Of a stretch of 61,378 bases of DNA, positions 1 to 8,613 are shown in pieces. This DNA comes from Catellatospora bangladeshensis. Its GTDB lineage: Bacteria; Actinomycetota; Actinomycetes; Mycobacteriales; Micromonosporaceae. A program made the position numbers and the translations under genes. The stretch covers positions 1 to 61,378 of the forward strand of contig NZ_BONF01000056.1 in the NCBI RefSeq assembly GCF_016862575.1, given 5' to 3'. Under the pieces are notes generated by a model. That model was not told the DNA's origin and made no database searches. It worked only from the letters and a program-made list of their open reading frames with translations. Position 1 is the stretch's first letter; the number at the start of each line of letters is the position of its first letter.

Positions 1-22
1 AAAGCTAAGAAGGTGCCCTTCC

Positions 23-880
23 TTACTCCCGTACCAGGGCGAGGGCGTGGTCGACGGCGGCGGCGATGTCGGCGACCGGGTAGATGCTGTGCCGCACCAC
101 GCGGTCGGCGTCGACGACCAGGACGGCGCGTTTGTGGCGGAGCTGGTGGGCGCCGCGGAACGTGGGCAGGCGCAGGGCCGCGGTGAGTTCCAGGTCCACG
201 TCGGACAGCAGCGGGAACGGGAGGTCCTCGGCGGCCGCGAAGGCGGCCTGCTCCTCGGGCAGCTGGGTGCTGAGGCCGTACACGGTCGCGCCGGCCTCGG
301 CGAAGGCGGGCCAGGCGTCCCGGAACAAGCGGTTCTCCAGGGTGCAGCCCGCGGTGCCGGGGATGCGGCGCCACTGCTCACCCTTGCCGCCACCGGTCGC
401 CGGGTAGGTGAACAGCACCGTCCAGGCGGTGGGCCCGACCACGTCCAGCGGCTCGCCGCGGGTGCTGGGCAGGAACAGGCCGTCCGGCACCCGGCTGCCG
501 GGCAGGTCACGGGTGCGGGCCGGCTCGGCGCCGTCCGGGCTGAGGGCGGTGAGGGTGCCGTCGCCGAGCACCCAGCGGTCGGCCCAGTCCTGCATGGCGA
601 CCAGCACCGGCAGCAGGCCGTGCCCGGCCGGGGTCAGCACGTACTCGTGGCGCGGCGGCCGGTCGGAGTAGGGCCGCTTCGCCAGGACGCCGTGCTCGAC
701 GAGGTGGCCGAGGCGTTCGGTGAGCACCTTGCGGGAGATGTCCAGCTCTCCGGCCAGCTCGTCGAAGCGGCGGTGGCCGCGGGCGACCTCGCGCAGCACG
801 AGCAGGCTCCACCAGTCGCCCAGGACGGCGGCGGACTGGGCGATGCCGCAGTGCTCGTCCGCCTCCCGTGACTTGATCAT
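23..880 (-). CDS. HxlR-family regulator fused to a peroxiredoxin-like domain
   Basis: The 285-residue protein has an HxlR winged helix at about residues 8-105 (VLGDWWSLLVLREV, then DISRKVLTERL) and a thioredoxin-fold AhpC/TSA-like domain at about 120-285. Cys179 lies in GTAGCTLEN, at the place of the peroxidatic Cys of the PGCT motif in bacterioferritin-comigratory-type peroxiredoxins. No second Cys suggests a resolving partner within the protein. HxlR proteins are typically redox or electrophile sensors, so the fusion may couple a redox-active Cys to DNA binding; that is inference. The ATG at 880 follows GGGAGG. The gene is divergent from an ABC-2 exporter, with two inverted repeats between them, so the exporter is its likely target. 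Confidence 0.85.
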   Translation of the reverse strand: MIKSREADEHCGIAQSAAVLGDWWSLLVLREVARGHRRFDELAGELDISRKVLTERLGHLVEHGVLAKRPYSDRPPRHEYVLTPAGHGLLPVLVAMQDWADRWVLGDGTLTALSPDGAEPARTRDLPGSRVPDGLFLPSTRGEPLDVVGPTAWTVLFTYPATGGGKGEQWRRIPGTAGCTLENRLFRDAWPAFAEAGATVYGLSTQLPEEQAAFAAAEDLPFPLLSDVDLELTAALRLPTFRGAHQLRHKRAVLVVDADRVVRHSIYPVADIAAAVDHALALVRE

Positions 881-910
881 CTGCTTTCCCTCCCGACCGG
901 CCCATGGTAC

Positions 911-952
911 GTTCCCGAACGGAACTCAGTAAGTTCCCAAAGGAAACTCACT
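911..952. promoter_or_regulatory. Two inverted repeats between the HxlR gene and the exporter operon
   Basis: Positions 911-925 read GTTCC-N5-GGAAC, a perfect inverted repeat. Positions 928-952 form an imperfect 25-bp palindrome with outer AGT/ACT and inner GTTCC/GGAAAC. Both lie in the short divergent intergenic region, as expected for an HxlR-type operator controlling both directions. Binding is inferred. Confidence 0.6.
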
Positions 953-969
953 AGGTCGGGGGTGGGCGG

Positions 970-1779
970 ATGCCCGTGGCATGGGCGACGCTGAAACGGA
1001 ACTGGCTGGTCATGCAGCGGGCGTATCCGTGGACGTACTTCATCGGCACGCTCGCGCCCGGCGTGTTCACGGTCGTGCTGGCGCTGCTCTCGTACGAGGC
1101 GATCGGGGGCGGGCGGGTCTCGGACTGGTTCCGCGGCGCGTCCGGCACGCCGGACTACCTGGGCTACGTCACCGTCGGCGCGGCGGCGCTGATGTTCACC
1201 ACCCGCATGGTGCTCTGGGTCGCCAAGGCGCAGATCACCGAGCAGCGCGAGGGCACGCTGGAGAGCCAGCTGCTCACCCCGGCCCGCCGGCTGCCGTACC
1301 TGCTCGGCGTCTCGCTCCAGGCGTTCCTCACCTCGCTGCTGGAGCTGACCTGCCTGTTCGGCACCGCGCTGCTGCTCGGCGTACGGCTGCCCGCCCCGGA
1401 CCCGGTGACCCTGGCCGCCGGGGTGCTGGCGGCGCTCGTGGCGGTGGTCGGCCTGTCCATCCCGGTCAGCGCGATCATGATCGCCGCGGGCGAGGCGCAC
1501 ATCACCCAGAACACGCTGTTCTGCCTGATCGGGCTCGTCTGCGGGTTCACCTTCCCGCCCGCGCTGCTGCCCGCCCCGCTGACCTGGCTCGGCGAGCTGC
1601 TGCCCGCCACCTCCGCGCTGCGCGTGCTGCGGGCGGCCAGCCTGCACGCCGCGCCCCTCGGCGAGGTCGCCGCCGACCTGCTGCTGTGCCTGGGCCTGGG
1701 GGTCGCGTACGCGGCCGTCGGCCTGCTGTTCCTGCCCCACGCCGAGCGGCGTGCCGTCATCCGAGGAGCCAGCGCATGA
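970..1779 (+). CDS. ABC-2 type transporter permease, first subunit
   Basis: A 269-residue integral membrane protein with about six hydrophobic segments (around residues 25-45, 70-90, 110-135, 145-170, 178-200 and 235-255). The segment with [15 protein letters not shown] is typical of ABC-2 permeases of the daunorubicin/polysaccharide-exporter class, where a QREGTLE-like motif precedes a transmembrane hairpin. The ATG at 970 follows a purine-rich GGGGTGGGCGG. The stop overlaps the ATPase start as ATGA, so the genes are translationally coupled. With the ATPase and the second permease it forms an export ABC transporter. The substrate cannot be read from the sequence; drug or lipid export is plausible given the HxlR regulator next door. 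Confidence 0.85.
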   Translation: MPVAWATLKRNWLVMQRAYPWTYFIGTLAPGVFTVVLALLSYEAIGGGRVSDWFRGASGTPDYLGYVTVGAAALMFTTRMVLWVAKAQITEQREGTLESQLLTPARRLPYLLGVSLQAFLTSLLELTCLFGTALLLGVRLPAPDPVTLAAGVLAALVAVVGLSIPVSAIMIAAGEAHITQNTLFCLIGLVCGFTFPPALLPAPLTWLGELLPATSALRVLRAASLHAAPLGEVAADLLLCLGLGVAYAAVGLLFLPHAERRAVIRGASA

Positions 1780-2792
1780 CCCGCGCGATCGTCACCCACG
1801 ACCTGGTCAAGGTGTACCCCCGGCGCGACCGCCCCTGGTGGCGCCCGGCCGGCAAGCGCCCGCCCGCCGCACCCGCCGTCGACGGGCTCAGCCTGACCAT
1901 CCCCGCCGGGCAGGTCACCGGCCTGCTCGGGCTCAACGGCGCGGGCAAGACCACCACCATCCGCATGCTGTCCACGCTGCTGCGCCCCACCACCGGCAGC
2001 GCCACCGTGGACGGCCTCGACCTGGTCCGCGACGCCCGCGAGATCCGCCGCCGGATCAACATGATCGCGGGCGGCGAGCGCATGGTGTATGCCCGCCTGA
2101 CCGCGCGCGAGAACCTCTGGTACTTCGGGCAGCTCTACGACGTGCCGCGGGCGCGGCTCACGGCGCGTATCGACGAGCTGCTCGCCCTGGTGGGCCTGTC
2201 GCACGCCGCCGACCAGCGGGTCGAGCAGTTCTCCAAGGGCATGCGGCAGCGGCTGTCCATCGCCCGCGGCCTCATCAACGAGCCTTCCTACCTGCTGCTC
2301 GACGAGCCCACCCTCGGCCTGGACGCGCCGATCGCCCGGGACCTGCGCGCGGTCGTCGCCGAGCTGGCCCGCGGCGGCGTCGGCGTGCTGCTGACCTCGC
2401 ACTACCTGGCCGAGGTGGAGCAGCTGTGCGCCGAGGTGCACGTCATCGCGGCCGGGCGGCTGGTCGCCCGGGGCACCCCGGCCGAGCTGACCGCGCTCAC
2501 CGAACGCCAGCACACCGTCGAGATCACCCTCGCCGCCGCCGGGGCCTCCGCCGACCAGGCCGTGCAGGCGCTCGCGGCCCGCACCGGCGCGCAGGTCACC
2601 GCCGACACCGACGAGCAGCTGCGCCCCCGGTACGTGCTGCGCCACCGGCACGACCTCGCCGGGGACCTCGCCACCACCGTGGTCGCGGCGGGCGGCGCGA
2701 TCGTGCGGCTGGAGGTCACCCCGCCCACGCTGGAGGACGCGATCCTGGCGCTCGCCGACGGCGCCCGGCAGCCCGAGGCGGTGGCCGCATGA
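1776..2792 (+). CDS. ABC transporter ATP-binding protein (ABC-2 exporter)
   Basis: A 338-residue nucleotide-binding protein. Walker A is [12 protein letters not shown] at about residue 52, the signature is [10 protein letters not shown], Walker B is [12 protein letters not shown] and the H-loop His is in [11 protein letters not shown]. The C-terminal 80 residues form the extension usual in DrrA-type ATPases. The ATG at 1776 overlaps the stop of the upstream permease, and its own stop overlaps the ATG of the next permease at 2789. It energises the flanking two permeases at the membrane. Residues about 22-36 hold a basic [14 protein letters not shown] insertion before the first beta strand. Confidence 0.92.
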   Translation: MTRAIVTHDLVKVYPRRDRPWWRPAGKRPPAAPAVDGLSLTIPAGQVTGLLGLNGAGKTTTIRMLSTLLRPTTGSATVDGLDLVRDAREIRRRINMIAGGERMVYARLTARENLWYFGQLYDVPRARLTARIDELLALVGLSHAADQRVEQFSKGMRQRLSIARGLINEPSYLLLDEPTLGLDAPIARDLRAVVAELARGGVGVLLTSHYLAEVEQLCAEVHVIAAGRLVARGTPAELTALTERQHTVEITLAAAGASADQAVQALAARTGAQVTADTDEQLRPRYVLRHRHDLAGDLATTVVAAGGAIVRLEVTPPTLEDAILALADGARQPEAVAA

Positions 2793-3610
2793 GGCACGCC
2801 CTGCGCGTCATCGCCGCCGAGGCGCTCAAGCAGCACCGGCGCAGCTTCGGCCGCCCGCTCGTGGTGGCCTCCATGCTGCTGTGGCCGGTGCTGCAGCTCG
2901 CCGCCACCTACTACACGATGCTGCCGGTGCTGGACACCCCCGGCATCGCGTCGCGGTGGCCGGACGCGGCCCAGCCGGCGCGGCTGCTGGCGTTCCTCGC
3001 GGCGGGCGCGTTCGCGTACCTCTTCTACTTCTCGCTGGTGCAGTCAGCCTGGCACTTCTCGTTCGAGCGCATCAGCGGCACGATCGAGCTGCTGTTCCTG
3101 TCCCCGGCGAGCCGGCTGGCGCTGGTGTTCGCCAACGGCACCGGAGCGCTGGTGCAGAACACCTGGCTGGCCGGGTGCTTCGCGGTCGCCGCCGCGAGCG
3201 CGGGCGGGGCGCTGCACGTCGCACACCCCGGCATGTACGCCGTCGCGGCGCTGGCGCTGGTCGTGCCCGCGATCGTCTGGGGCGCGTTCCTCAACAGCCT
3301 GCTGGTCTTCTCGCGGGACTCCGCGTTCCTGTACACGCTGCTCGACGACCCGCTGTGGTTCGTGTCCGGGGTGCGCCTGCCGCTGTTCGCGATGCCGCTG
3401 GCCATCAAGGCCGTCGGCCTGGCGTTCCCGCTGACCAGCAGCCTCATCGTGCTGCGCGGCGCGCTGCTCGACGCCCAGCCCCTTTCCGCCCTCCTCGAAC
3501 CGCTGGCCCTGCTCACCGGCCTGTGCGCGCTGCTGTTCGCGGCCACGGCCGCGCTGCTCCGCCTCGGCGAGGCCCGCGCCCAGCGCACCGGCTCGATGCA
3601 GCTCTACTGA
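2789..3610 (+). CDS. ABC-2 type transporter permease, second subunit
   Basis: A 273-residue membrane protein with about six hydrophobic segments. The N-terminal basic stretch HRRSFGRP precedes a first transmembrane helix (VVASMLLWPVLQLAATYY). The segment SFERISGTIELLFLSPAS is the ABC-2 motif matching the QREGTLE region of the first permease, so the two permeases are distant paralogues that probably heterodimerise. The start is coupled to the ATPase stop (ATGA). It is the last gene of the exporter operon; a 69-bp palindromic repeat begins 17 bases after the stop and may end transcription. Confidence 0.85.
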   Translation: MRHALRVIAAEALKQHRRSFGRPLVVASMLLWPVLQLAATYYTMLPVLDTPGIASRWPDAAQPARLLAFLAAGAFAYLFYFSLVQSAWHFSFERISGTIELLFLSPASRLALVFANGTGALVQNTWLAGCFAVAAASAGGALHVAHPGMYAVAALALVVPAIVWGAFLNSLLVFSRDSAFLYTLLDDPLWFVSGVRLPLFAMPLAIKAVGLAFPLTSSLIVLRGALLDAQPLSALLEPLALLTGLCALLFAATAALLRLGEARAQRTGSMQLY

Positions 3611-3627
3611 ACCGCCCTCTACCCCGC

Positions 3628-3696
3628 CGATCTTGCGCGGCTTGTGGGTGCGACACGCGCGTATCGGGCAAAAGGGCAACAGTTCGCGCAAGATCG
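3628..3696 (+). repeat. 69-bp intergenic palindromic repeat, family 1 copy A
   Basis: The unit starts CGATCTTGCG and ends CGCAAGATCG, with the shared interior CGACACGCGCGTA and GGGCAAAAGGGCAACAGTTC. Three further copies of the same 69-bp length lie at 6568, 7278 and 9912 (inverted). All are preceded by a pyrimidine run like CCCTCTnCCC. The repeat lies just after the exporter operon. Confidence 0.9.
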
Positions 3697-3723
3697 CCGA
3701 ACTTGTGGTGGGGGTGCGGTTCA

Positions 3724-3787
3724 TGATCCGTTTTTGTGGACACTTACCGTCGCTATGGCAGCGGCAGGCGTCCACAAAAACGGATCA
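3724..3787. repeat. Perfect 18-bp inverted repeat with 28-bp spacer
   Basis: TGATCCGTTTTTGTGGAC at 3724-3741 is exactly inverted at 3770-3787. The spacer is 28 bases. It lies between the convergent exporter operon and the SCO1664-type gene, and like the repeat families here it has GATC at its outer ends. It could be a bidirectional transcription end signal or a single-copy member of the same class of palindromic elements. Confidence 0.85.
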
Positions 3788-3834
3788 TCAGTGAGGCCGG
3801 GCGCCCGGCTGGGGCGCGTCGCCGCGAGGATCGC

Positions 3835-4626
3835 TCAGATGGGCGGCCACGGGATGGCGTGGCGGTCTTCGGGTGGCTTCGGCAGGCGGCCGTCGGTGAC
3901 CAGGTGCTTGATGCGGGTGCCCAGGGCGTCGACCTCGGCGGGAGCGAGCAGCGAGTCGAGCACGCCGGGGTCGAAGTTGCGCAGCGCGGTGGCGATCTCC
4001 GGAGCGACCGCGCGGCCCGCGAAACCCCACAGCACCGTACGCAGCTTGTCGTCGGTGTGGAAGCAGACCCCGTGATCGACGCCGTACACCCGCTCGTCGG
4101 GGGTGGCCAGCACGTGCCCGCCCTTGCGGTCCGCGTTGTTGATCACGGTGTCGAAGGCGGCCAGCCGGGCCAGCCGAGGATCGTCGGCGTGCGCCAGCAG
4201 GTACGGGCGGCCGTCCTCGTCCTCGGCGGCCGCGATCGGCAGCCAGCCCTGCGGCAGCTCGTCGGCGGGCACGAAGTCCACCGGCGGCTCGCTGACGTCG
4301 TCCAGCCACAGCTGGCAGGAGCCGGGGCCGAGCGGCCCGTCCCGCATCACCGTGTACGGCACCAGGTCCCAGCCCAGCGCGTCGCTCACGGCGTACGCGG
4401 CCACCTCACGGGCGGCCAGCGTCCCGTGTGGGAAGTCCCACAGCGGGCGCTCCCCGCGCACGGGTTTGTAAACAGCGCGCACGGTCCGGCCCCCGCTGGA
4501 CAGGATCACCCGCAGCGTGGTGTTCGAGGCCTCGATCAGCCGGCCCTCGATCTCCATCTCGGCGTCGCGGAGCAGCCGGCCGAGTTCGGCCCTGCCGCCG
4601 TCGCCGTCCAGAGGGGTGGTCGACAT
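3835..4626 (-). CDS. SCO1664-family protein (kinase-like fold)
   Basis: A 263-residue cytoplasmic protein. RAVYKPVRGERPLWDFP, DTVINNADRKGGHVL and VYGVDHGVCFH are the conserved blocks of the actinobacterial SCO1664 family, which resembles phosphatidylinositol-kinase or HipA-like folds: a Lys for ATP, NNADRKGGH as catalytic loop and VDHG as metal-binding loop. The biochemical substrate is not established to my knowledge. The gene follows DUF3090 by two bases (TAG then ATG), so the two are co-transcribed on the minus strand, divergent from mshC. This is the gene order seen in many actinobacteria. Confidence 0.9.
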   Translation of the reverse strand: MSTTPLDGDGGRAELGRLLRDAEMEIEGRLIEASNTTLRVILSSGGRTVRAVYKPVRGERPLWDFPHGTLAAREVAAYAVSDALGWDLVPYTVMRDGPLGPGSCQLWLDDVSEPPVDFVPADELPQGWLPIAAAEDEDGRPYLLAHADDPRLARLAAFDTVINNADRKGGHVLATPDERVYGVDHGVCFHTDDKLRTVLWGFAGRAVAPEIATALRNFDPGVLDSLLAPAEVDALGTRIKHLVTDGRLPKPPEDRHAIPWPPI

Positions 4627-4628
4627 CG

Positions 4629-5219
4629 CTACCTGCGGTGATAGCCGTTGTGCCGGGGGCAGAGATGCCCCGCCGGATCCAGCGGCTGCCCGCACAGCGG
4701 GCACGGCGGACGGCCCGCCGCCACCACCCGCTTCGCCCGGTCGATGAACTGCCGCACCTCGGCCGGGGTCAGCCGCACCCGCAGCCGGTCCAGGTCGTCG
4801 GAGATCTCCGGCGTCTCGTCGGCCTCCTCCTCCGGCTCGGCCGGGGGCACGTCGGTCTCCGCGTCGAACTCGGCCTCCTCGGCCGCGATCGCCTCGATGA
4901 TGACCGTGCTCGACTCCACGTCGAAGGCCAGGCCCAGGGTGCCGACGCGGAACTCCTCCTCGACCGGGTTCTCCAGCGGCTCGTTGTCCGCCGGGCCCTC
5001 GGCCGCGACGGGCAGCTCCGCCCCGAACCGCTGGTGCGCCTCGGCGAGCAGCTCCTCGAGCTTCTCCGCCAGCAACGCGACCTGCATCTTCTCCAGTGCC
5101 ACGCTGACCAGGCGGCCGCCGCCGCGAGCCTGCAGATAGAACGTGCGCTCGCCGGGCGGACCCACCGTGCCGGCGACGAACCGCTCGGGCGGTTCGAATG
5201 CGTACACCTGATGGGTCAT
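4629..5219 (-). CDS. DUF3090 family protein with C-terminal zinc-binding motif
   Basis: A 196-residue protein matching DUF3090: an N-terminal beta-rich domain (VYAFEPPERFVAGTVG, FYLQARGG), an acidic stretch at about 105-145, and a C-terminal CPLCGQPLDPAGHLCPRHNG block with Cys and His ligands that probably bind zinc. Function is not established for the family. It heads a two-gene operon with the SCO1664-type gene and is divergent from mshC. The start ATG at 5219 has no Shine-Dalgarno sequence but a TAGGGT box six bases upstream, so the mRNA is probably leaderless. Confidence 0.9.
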   Translation of the reverse strand: MTHQVYAFEPPERFVAGTVGPPGERTFYLQARGGGRLVSVALEKMQVALLAEKLEELLAEAHQRFGAELPVAAEGPADNEPLENPVEEEFRVGTLGLAFDVESSTVIIEAIAAEEAEFDAETDVPPAEPEEEADETPEISDDLDRLRVRLTPAEVRQFIDRAKRVVAAGRPPCPLCGQPLDPAGHLCPRHNGYHRR

Positions 5220-5225
5220 GCCTCG

Positions 5226-5231
5226 ACCCTA
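5226..5231 (-). promoter_or_regulatory. Minus-10 box TAGGGT of the DUF3090 operon
   Basis: On the minus strand TAGGGT ends six bases before the ATG of the DUF3090 gene, the spacing expected when transcription starts at the A of the start codon. Confidence 0.5.
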
Positions 5232-5294
5232 GCGTCACGCCCGCGCCATCGGGTAACCGCTCGAGGTGAGATCCGCTCTCGGCATAAAGCTGGT

Positions 5295-5300
5295 TAGGCT
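5295..5300 (+). promoter_or_regulatory. Minus-10 box TAGGCT of mshC
   Basis: TAGGCT is followed by GGCGCC and the ATG of mshC. No Shine-Dalgarno sequence is present, so a leaderless transcript starting at 5307 is the simplest reading. Confidence 0.5.
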
Positions 5301-5306
5301 GGCGCC

Positions 5307-6548
5307 ATGGAAACGTGGTCCGGACTTGACGTCCCGCGCCTGCCCGGCGCCGGTCAGCCCCTGGCGCTGTTCGACTCGGCCCGCCAGGGCGCCCACCCCA
5401 GCCGCCCGGTGGGCGGGCGCGCGACGATGTACGTCTGCGGCATCACCCCCTATGACGCGACGCACCTCGGACACGCCGCCACGATGATCACGTTCGACCT
5501 GGTCAACCGGCTCTGGCGCGACGCCGGGCACGAGGTCGCCTACGTCCAGAACGTCACCGACATCGACGACCCGCTGCTGGAGCGGGCCGAGCGCGACGGC
5601 GAGGACTGGAAGGTCCTGGCCATGCGCGAGACCGCACTGTTCCGCGAGGACATGGAGGCGCTGCGGATCATCCCGCCGAGCCACTACGTCGGCGCCGTCG
5701 AGTCGATCCCGGTCATCGCCCAGCGGGTCGCCGAGCTGCTCGACAAGGGCGCGGCGTACCGGCTGGAGGACGGCACCGGCGACGTCTACTTCGACATCAC
5801 CGCCGCGCCCCGGTTCGGGTACGAGTCGAACCTGTCCCGCGAGCAGATGCTCGCCTTCTTCGCCGAGCGCGGCGGCGACCCCGACCGGGCCGGCAAGCGC
5901 GACGCCCTCGACCCGCTCCTGTGGCGCGGCCAACGCGACGGCGAGCCGTCCTGGCCCGGCGGCGAGCTGGGCGCGGGCCGGCCCGGCTGGCACATCGAGT
6001 GCACCGTCATCGCCCAGGAGCTGCTCGGCGAGACCATCGACGTGCAGGGCGGCGGCAACGACCTGCTGTTCCCGCACCACGAGTGCTCCGCCGCACACGC
6101 CGAGGTGCTCAGCGGCAAGGCGCCGTTCGCCGCGCACTACGTGCACGCCGGCATGATCGGCCTGGATGGCGAGAAGATGAGCAAGTCCCGCGGCAACCTG
6201 GTCTTCGTGTCCCGGCTGCGCTCCGACAAGGTCGACCCGATGGTGGTACGGCTGGCCCTGCTCGCCGACCACTACCGCGCCGACCGGCAGTGGACCGAGG
6301 AGCTGTTCAAGGCCGCCGAGCACCGCCTCGGCCGCTGGCGCCGGGCCGCCCGCGCCGCCACCGGCCCGTCGGGCGCCGAGCTGCTCGCCGGGGTCCGGGC
6401 CAAGCTCGCCGAGGACCTCGACACCCCCGGCGCCGTGGCCCTCATCGACACCTGGGCCGACGACACCCTCGCCGGCGTCGGCACCGACCGCGACGCCCCC
6501 GCCTTGATGTCCACCACCCTCGACGCATTGCTGGGCCTCAAGCTGTAA
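5307..6548 (+). CDS. mshC: L-cysteine:1D-myo-inositol 2-amino-2-deoxy-alpha-D-glucopyranoside ligase
   Basis: A 413-residue class I tRNA-synthetase-like ligase that joins cysteine to GlcN-Ins using ATP, the penultimate step of mycothiol synthesis in the cytosol. Family marks are [17 protein letters not shown] (the HIGH motif as HLGH, with the zinc Cys in CGITPYD), [27 protein letters not shown] and KMSKS at residues 290-294. It differs from cysteinyl-tRNA synthetase by the short C-terminus and CGITPYD instead of CGPTVYD. The ATG at 5307 is likely leaderless. It is divergent from DUF3090. In relatives PAC2 and metH usually lie near; here accessory genes separate them. Confidence 0.96.
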   Translation: METWSGLDVPRLPGAGQPLALFDSARQGAHPSRPVGGRATMYVCGITPYDATHLGHAATMITFDLVNRLWRDAGHEVAYVQNVTDIDDPLLERAERDGEDWKVLAMRETALFREDMEALRIIPPSHYVGAVESIPVIAQRVAELLDKGAAYRLEDGTGDVYFDITAAPRFGYESNLSREQMLAFFAERGGDPDRAGKRDALDPLLWRGQRDGEPSWPGGELGAGRPGWHIECTVIAQELLGETIDVQGGGNDLLFPHHECSAAHAEVLSGKAPFAAHYVHAGMIGLDGEKMSKSRGNLVFVSRLRSDKVDPMVVRLALLADHYRADRQWTEELFKAAEHRLGRWRRAARAATGPSGAELLAGVRAKLAEDLDTPGAVALIDTWADDTLAGVGTDRDAPALMSTTLDALLGLKL

Positions 6549-6567
6549 CCCCACCCCTCTCCCGCGC

Positions 6568-6636
6568 CGATCTTGCGTGAACTGTGGGTACGACACGCGC
6601 GTACCGGGCAAAAGGGCAACAGTTCGCGCAAGATCG
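6568..6636 (+). repeat. 69-bp intergenic palindromic repeat, family 1 copy B
   Basis: CGATCTTGCGTGAACTGT at the left is matched by ACAGTTCGCGCAAGATCG at the right (17 of 18 pairs). The interior is nearly identical to copy C. The flank continues as ACGTGATCAAG, and the TGATC in this flank supplies the stop codon of the minus-strand gene that ends at 6643. The left flank starts directly after the mshC stop. Confidence 0.92.
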
Positions 6637-6642
6637 ACGTGA

Positions 6643-7128
6643 TCAAGCCGTGGCGGGCGCGGGTAGACGGCGGGTCAGGTCCGCGATGAGGGTGTCCATC
6701 TGGGCGCGGGTCAGGGAGAGGCCACGGGTGCCGACGTCGCCGAAGTAGGCGGGTGTGGGGTAGCGGCGACCGTCCTTCAGATCCACCCACAGCACCCGCG
6801 GCAACTGCTCGTCCGAGCGCAGCGTGAGCGCTTCGACCTGGTCCAGTTGCACCTGGACGCTGACACCGGCACGGCACAGGTAGAGCGCCGTCTCGTCGGC
6901 GAAGACGCCGAGGGTGAGGGTGCGGTGGAAGCCGCGTGCAAACAACAGCATCACCAACAGGACCGTGACATGGCCCGGCTTGGCGCCGCCCGGCTCGTCG
7001 TCGAGCGCGAACAGGCCGAACACGAACAGGGTGACAGCCGACCAGAAGACCATCAGGTTCACCATCCGCCCCGGCGCGTCGGGGGTGAGGCGGACGGTGC
7101 CTTTGGGGGTGAACAGCGCGACATGCAT
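6643..7128 (-). CDS. Tandem paralogue 1: membrane-anchored protein with a C-terminal domain of unknown function
   Basis: A 161-residue protein not recognised by name. Two hydrophobic segments (about residues 22-40 and 50-66) are followed by a soluble domain with ETALYLCRAG, LDQVEALTLRSDE, VLWVDLKDGRRYPTPAYFGD and TRAQMDTLIADLT. It is paralogous to the genes at 7377-7871 and 8043-8540. The layout, two helices then a beta-rich domain, resembles bacterial PH-like membrane proteins, but that is inference. An in-frame ATG lies upstream at 7155. I chose 7128 because all three copies then start in register, each with ACAATCGCGGCC directly before the ATG. Confidence 0.8.
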   Translation of the reverse strand: MHVALFTPKGTVRLTPDAPGRMVNLMVFWSAVTLFVFGLFALDDEPGGAKPGHVTVLLVMLLFARGFHRTLTLGVFADETALYLCRAGVSVQVQLDQVEALTLRSDEQLPRVLWVDLKDGRRYPTPAYFGDVGTRGLSLTRAQMDTLIADLTRRLPAPATA

Positions 7129-7277
7129 GGCCGCGATTGTGGACCACGGGCGCACGGCCGCGTGCGCCGCCGAAGCGGCGAGCGGCTGCCGTGAGCCGGG
7201 ACGCGGTGATCAGCCGCGGGGCGTCGAGCACGAAGCCACGGCCATGTGCCTCGGCAATCTCCACCCCTCTCCCATGT

Positions 7278-7346
7278 CGATCTTGCGGGAACGGTGGGTA
7301 CGACACGCGCGTACCGGGCAAAAGGGCAACAGTTCACGCAAGATCG
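7278..7346 (+). repeat. 69-bp intergenic palindromic repeat, family 1 copy C
   Basis: It matches copy B except for a few positions, mostly in the left arm (GGGAACGG for GTGAACTG). The flanks are also shared: CACCCCTCTCCC on the left and CGTGATCAAG on the right. It lies between paralogues 1 and 2. Confidence 0.92.
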
Positions 7347-7376
7347 TCGTGATCAAGGGGTGTTGGGCGGGGTCGG

Positions 7377-7871
7377 TCAGGCGGGGTTGGTGGTGGCCGG
7401 GTTGGGGAGGTGGCGTGTCAGGTCGGCGATGAGGGTGTCCATCTGGGTGCGGGTCAGTGCGAGGCCGGTCGCGGTGGCGTCGCCGAGGTAGGCGGGGGTG
7501 GGGTAGCGGCGGCCGTCGGCCAGGTCGACCCACAGCACGCGGGGATGCTTGTCGTCCGACCGCAGCGTGAAGGCCTGGACCTGATCGAGTTCGACCCGGG
7601 TGCAGGCACCTGCGCGGCGGAGGTGGAGCGCCGTCTCGCTGGCGAACACGCCGAGGGTGAGGTGGCGGCGGGAGGTGACCGCCATCCAGAGCATGAGCAA
7701 CAGCATCAGGACGTGGCCCGCCCTGAGTTCGCCTGGTTCGTCGGCGAACGACAGCCCGCCGAACACGAAAATGGTGACGGCCAGCCAGAAGCTCATCAGG
7801 TGCGCCATCCGCCCCGGCGAGTCGGGGGTGAGGCGGCGGGTGCCCTCGGGGGTGAAGAGCGCGAAACGCAT
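7377..7871 (-). CDS. Tandem paralogue 2: membrane-anchored protein of unknown function
   Basis: A 164-residue protein closely related to the gene at 6643. It shares ALFTPEGTRRLTPD at the N-terminus, two hydrophobic segments (about 25-43 and 53-70) and the C-terminal blocks ETALHLRRAG, LDQVQAFTLRSDD, VLWVDLADGRRYPTPAYLGD and TRTQMDTLIADLTRHLP. The ATG at 7871 is preceded on the minus strand by CACAAT and seven bases, a possible minus-10 box for a leaderless mRNA. The closeness to paralogue 1 points to recent tandem duplication. No function is known to me; a membrane-surface sensor or scaffold is conceivable. Confidence 0.82.
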   Translation of the reverse strand: MRFALFTPEGTRRLTPDSPGRMAHLMSFWLAVTIFVFGGLSFADEPGELRAGHVLMLLLMLWMAVTSRRHLTLGVFASETALHLRRAGACTRVELDQVQAFTLRSDDKHPRVLWVDLADGRRYPTPAYLGDATATGLALTRTQMDTLIADLTRHLPNPATTNPA

Positions 7872-8042
7872 GGCCGCGATTGTGGACCATGGCCGCTCGG
7901 CCGTGTGTCCCGCAGCGCGGCTGTCTGGGTTCGTGAGCTGAAGCCGTGCGTTCAGACGTGGTCAAGGCGGTGGGCACACCGTGGTGGCCGCTGCGGCGTG
8001 CACCGCCGGTCGGCTGGTGCGCCGGTCGGGCGGTGCGGGAGG

Positions 8043-8540
8043 TCAGGGCAGCGGGAGCGAGGGGACCCTGGTGTGCTGGGGCAGGCGGAGGGAGAGCATG
8101 GCGATGAGGGTGCTCATCTGGTCACGGGAGAGGGGGAGCGCGAGGGGATCGCCGGTGGTACCGCCCAGTCGGGCAGGGGAAAGGTAGCGGCTGCCGTCGA
8201 TCAGATCGACCCAGAGCGTCTGGTGGGGCCCGCCGACGGGCCGCAGTGTGAGGGCCGCGACCTGCTCGAACGCGATCGTCCTGAGCCGGCGGCCGTCGTG
8301 CATCAGCAGGGCCGTGTCCGTGACGAACACGCCGACCCAGAGCGTGCGGCGGAAGCCGCCCAGCAGTACGGGCAGCGAGAGCAGCGCGCAGGCCATCGCG
8401 AAAGACCCGTTCGCGGCTGCCGGGACGGCGTACACCGTCATGGCCGCGACCCCCCAGAAGGCGGCCAGCGTCCAAGCCCGCTCCGGCGGGTGCGGGGTGA
8501 GGCGGCGGCTGTTCCTGGAAGTGAAGAGCGCGAGACCCAT
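8043..8540 (-). CDS. Tandem paralogue 3: divergent membrane-anchored protein
   Basis: A 165-residue protein, the most divergent of the three. It keeps GLALFTSRNSRRLTP, two hydrophobic segments (about 27-45 and 50-66), TDTALLMHDGRR, EQVAALTLRPVG, TLWVDLIDGSRYLSPARLGG and SRDQMSTLIAML. The upstream ACAATCGCGGCC-ATG leader is also kept, so leader and gene were duplicated together. An older duplication than the paralogue 1/2 pair is the simplest reading. Function unknown. Confidence 0.8.
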   Translation of the reverse strand: MGLALFTSRNSRRLTPHPPERAWTLAAFWGVAAMTVYAVPAAANGSFAMACALLSLPVLLGGFRRTLWVGVFVTDTALLMHDGRRLRTIAFEQVAALTLRPVGGPHQTLWVDLIDGSRYLSPARLGGTTGDPLALPLSRDQMSTLIAMLSLRLPQHTRVPSLPLP

Positions 8541-8613
8541 GGCCGCGATTGTTGCGTACGGACGCTCGGCGGTGTGTCCGCCGAGGAGACAGCCAGCAGG
8601 TGGTATGCCGTCG

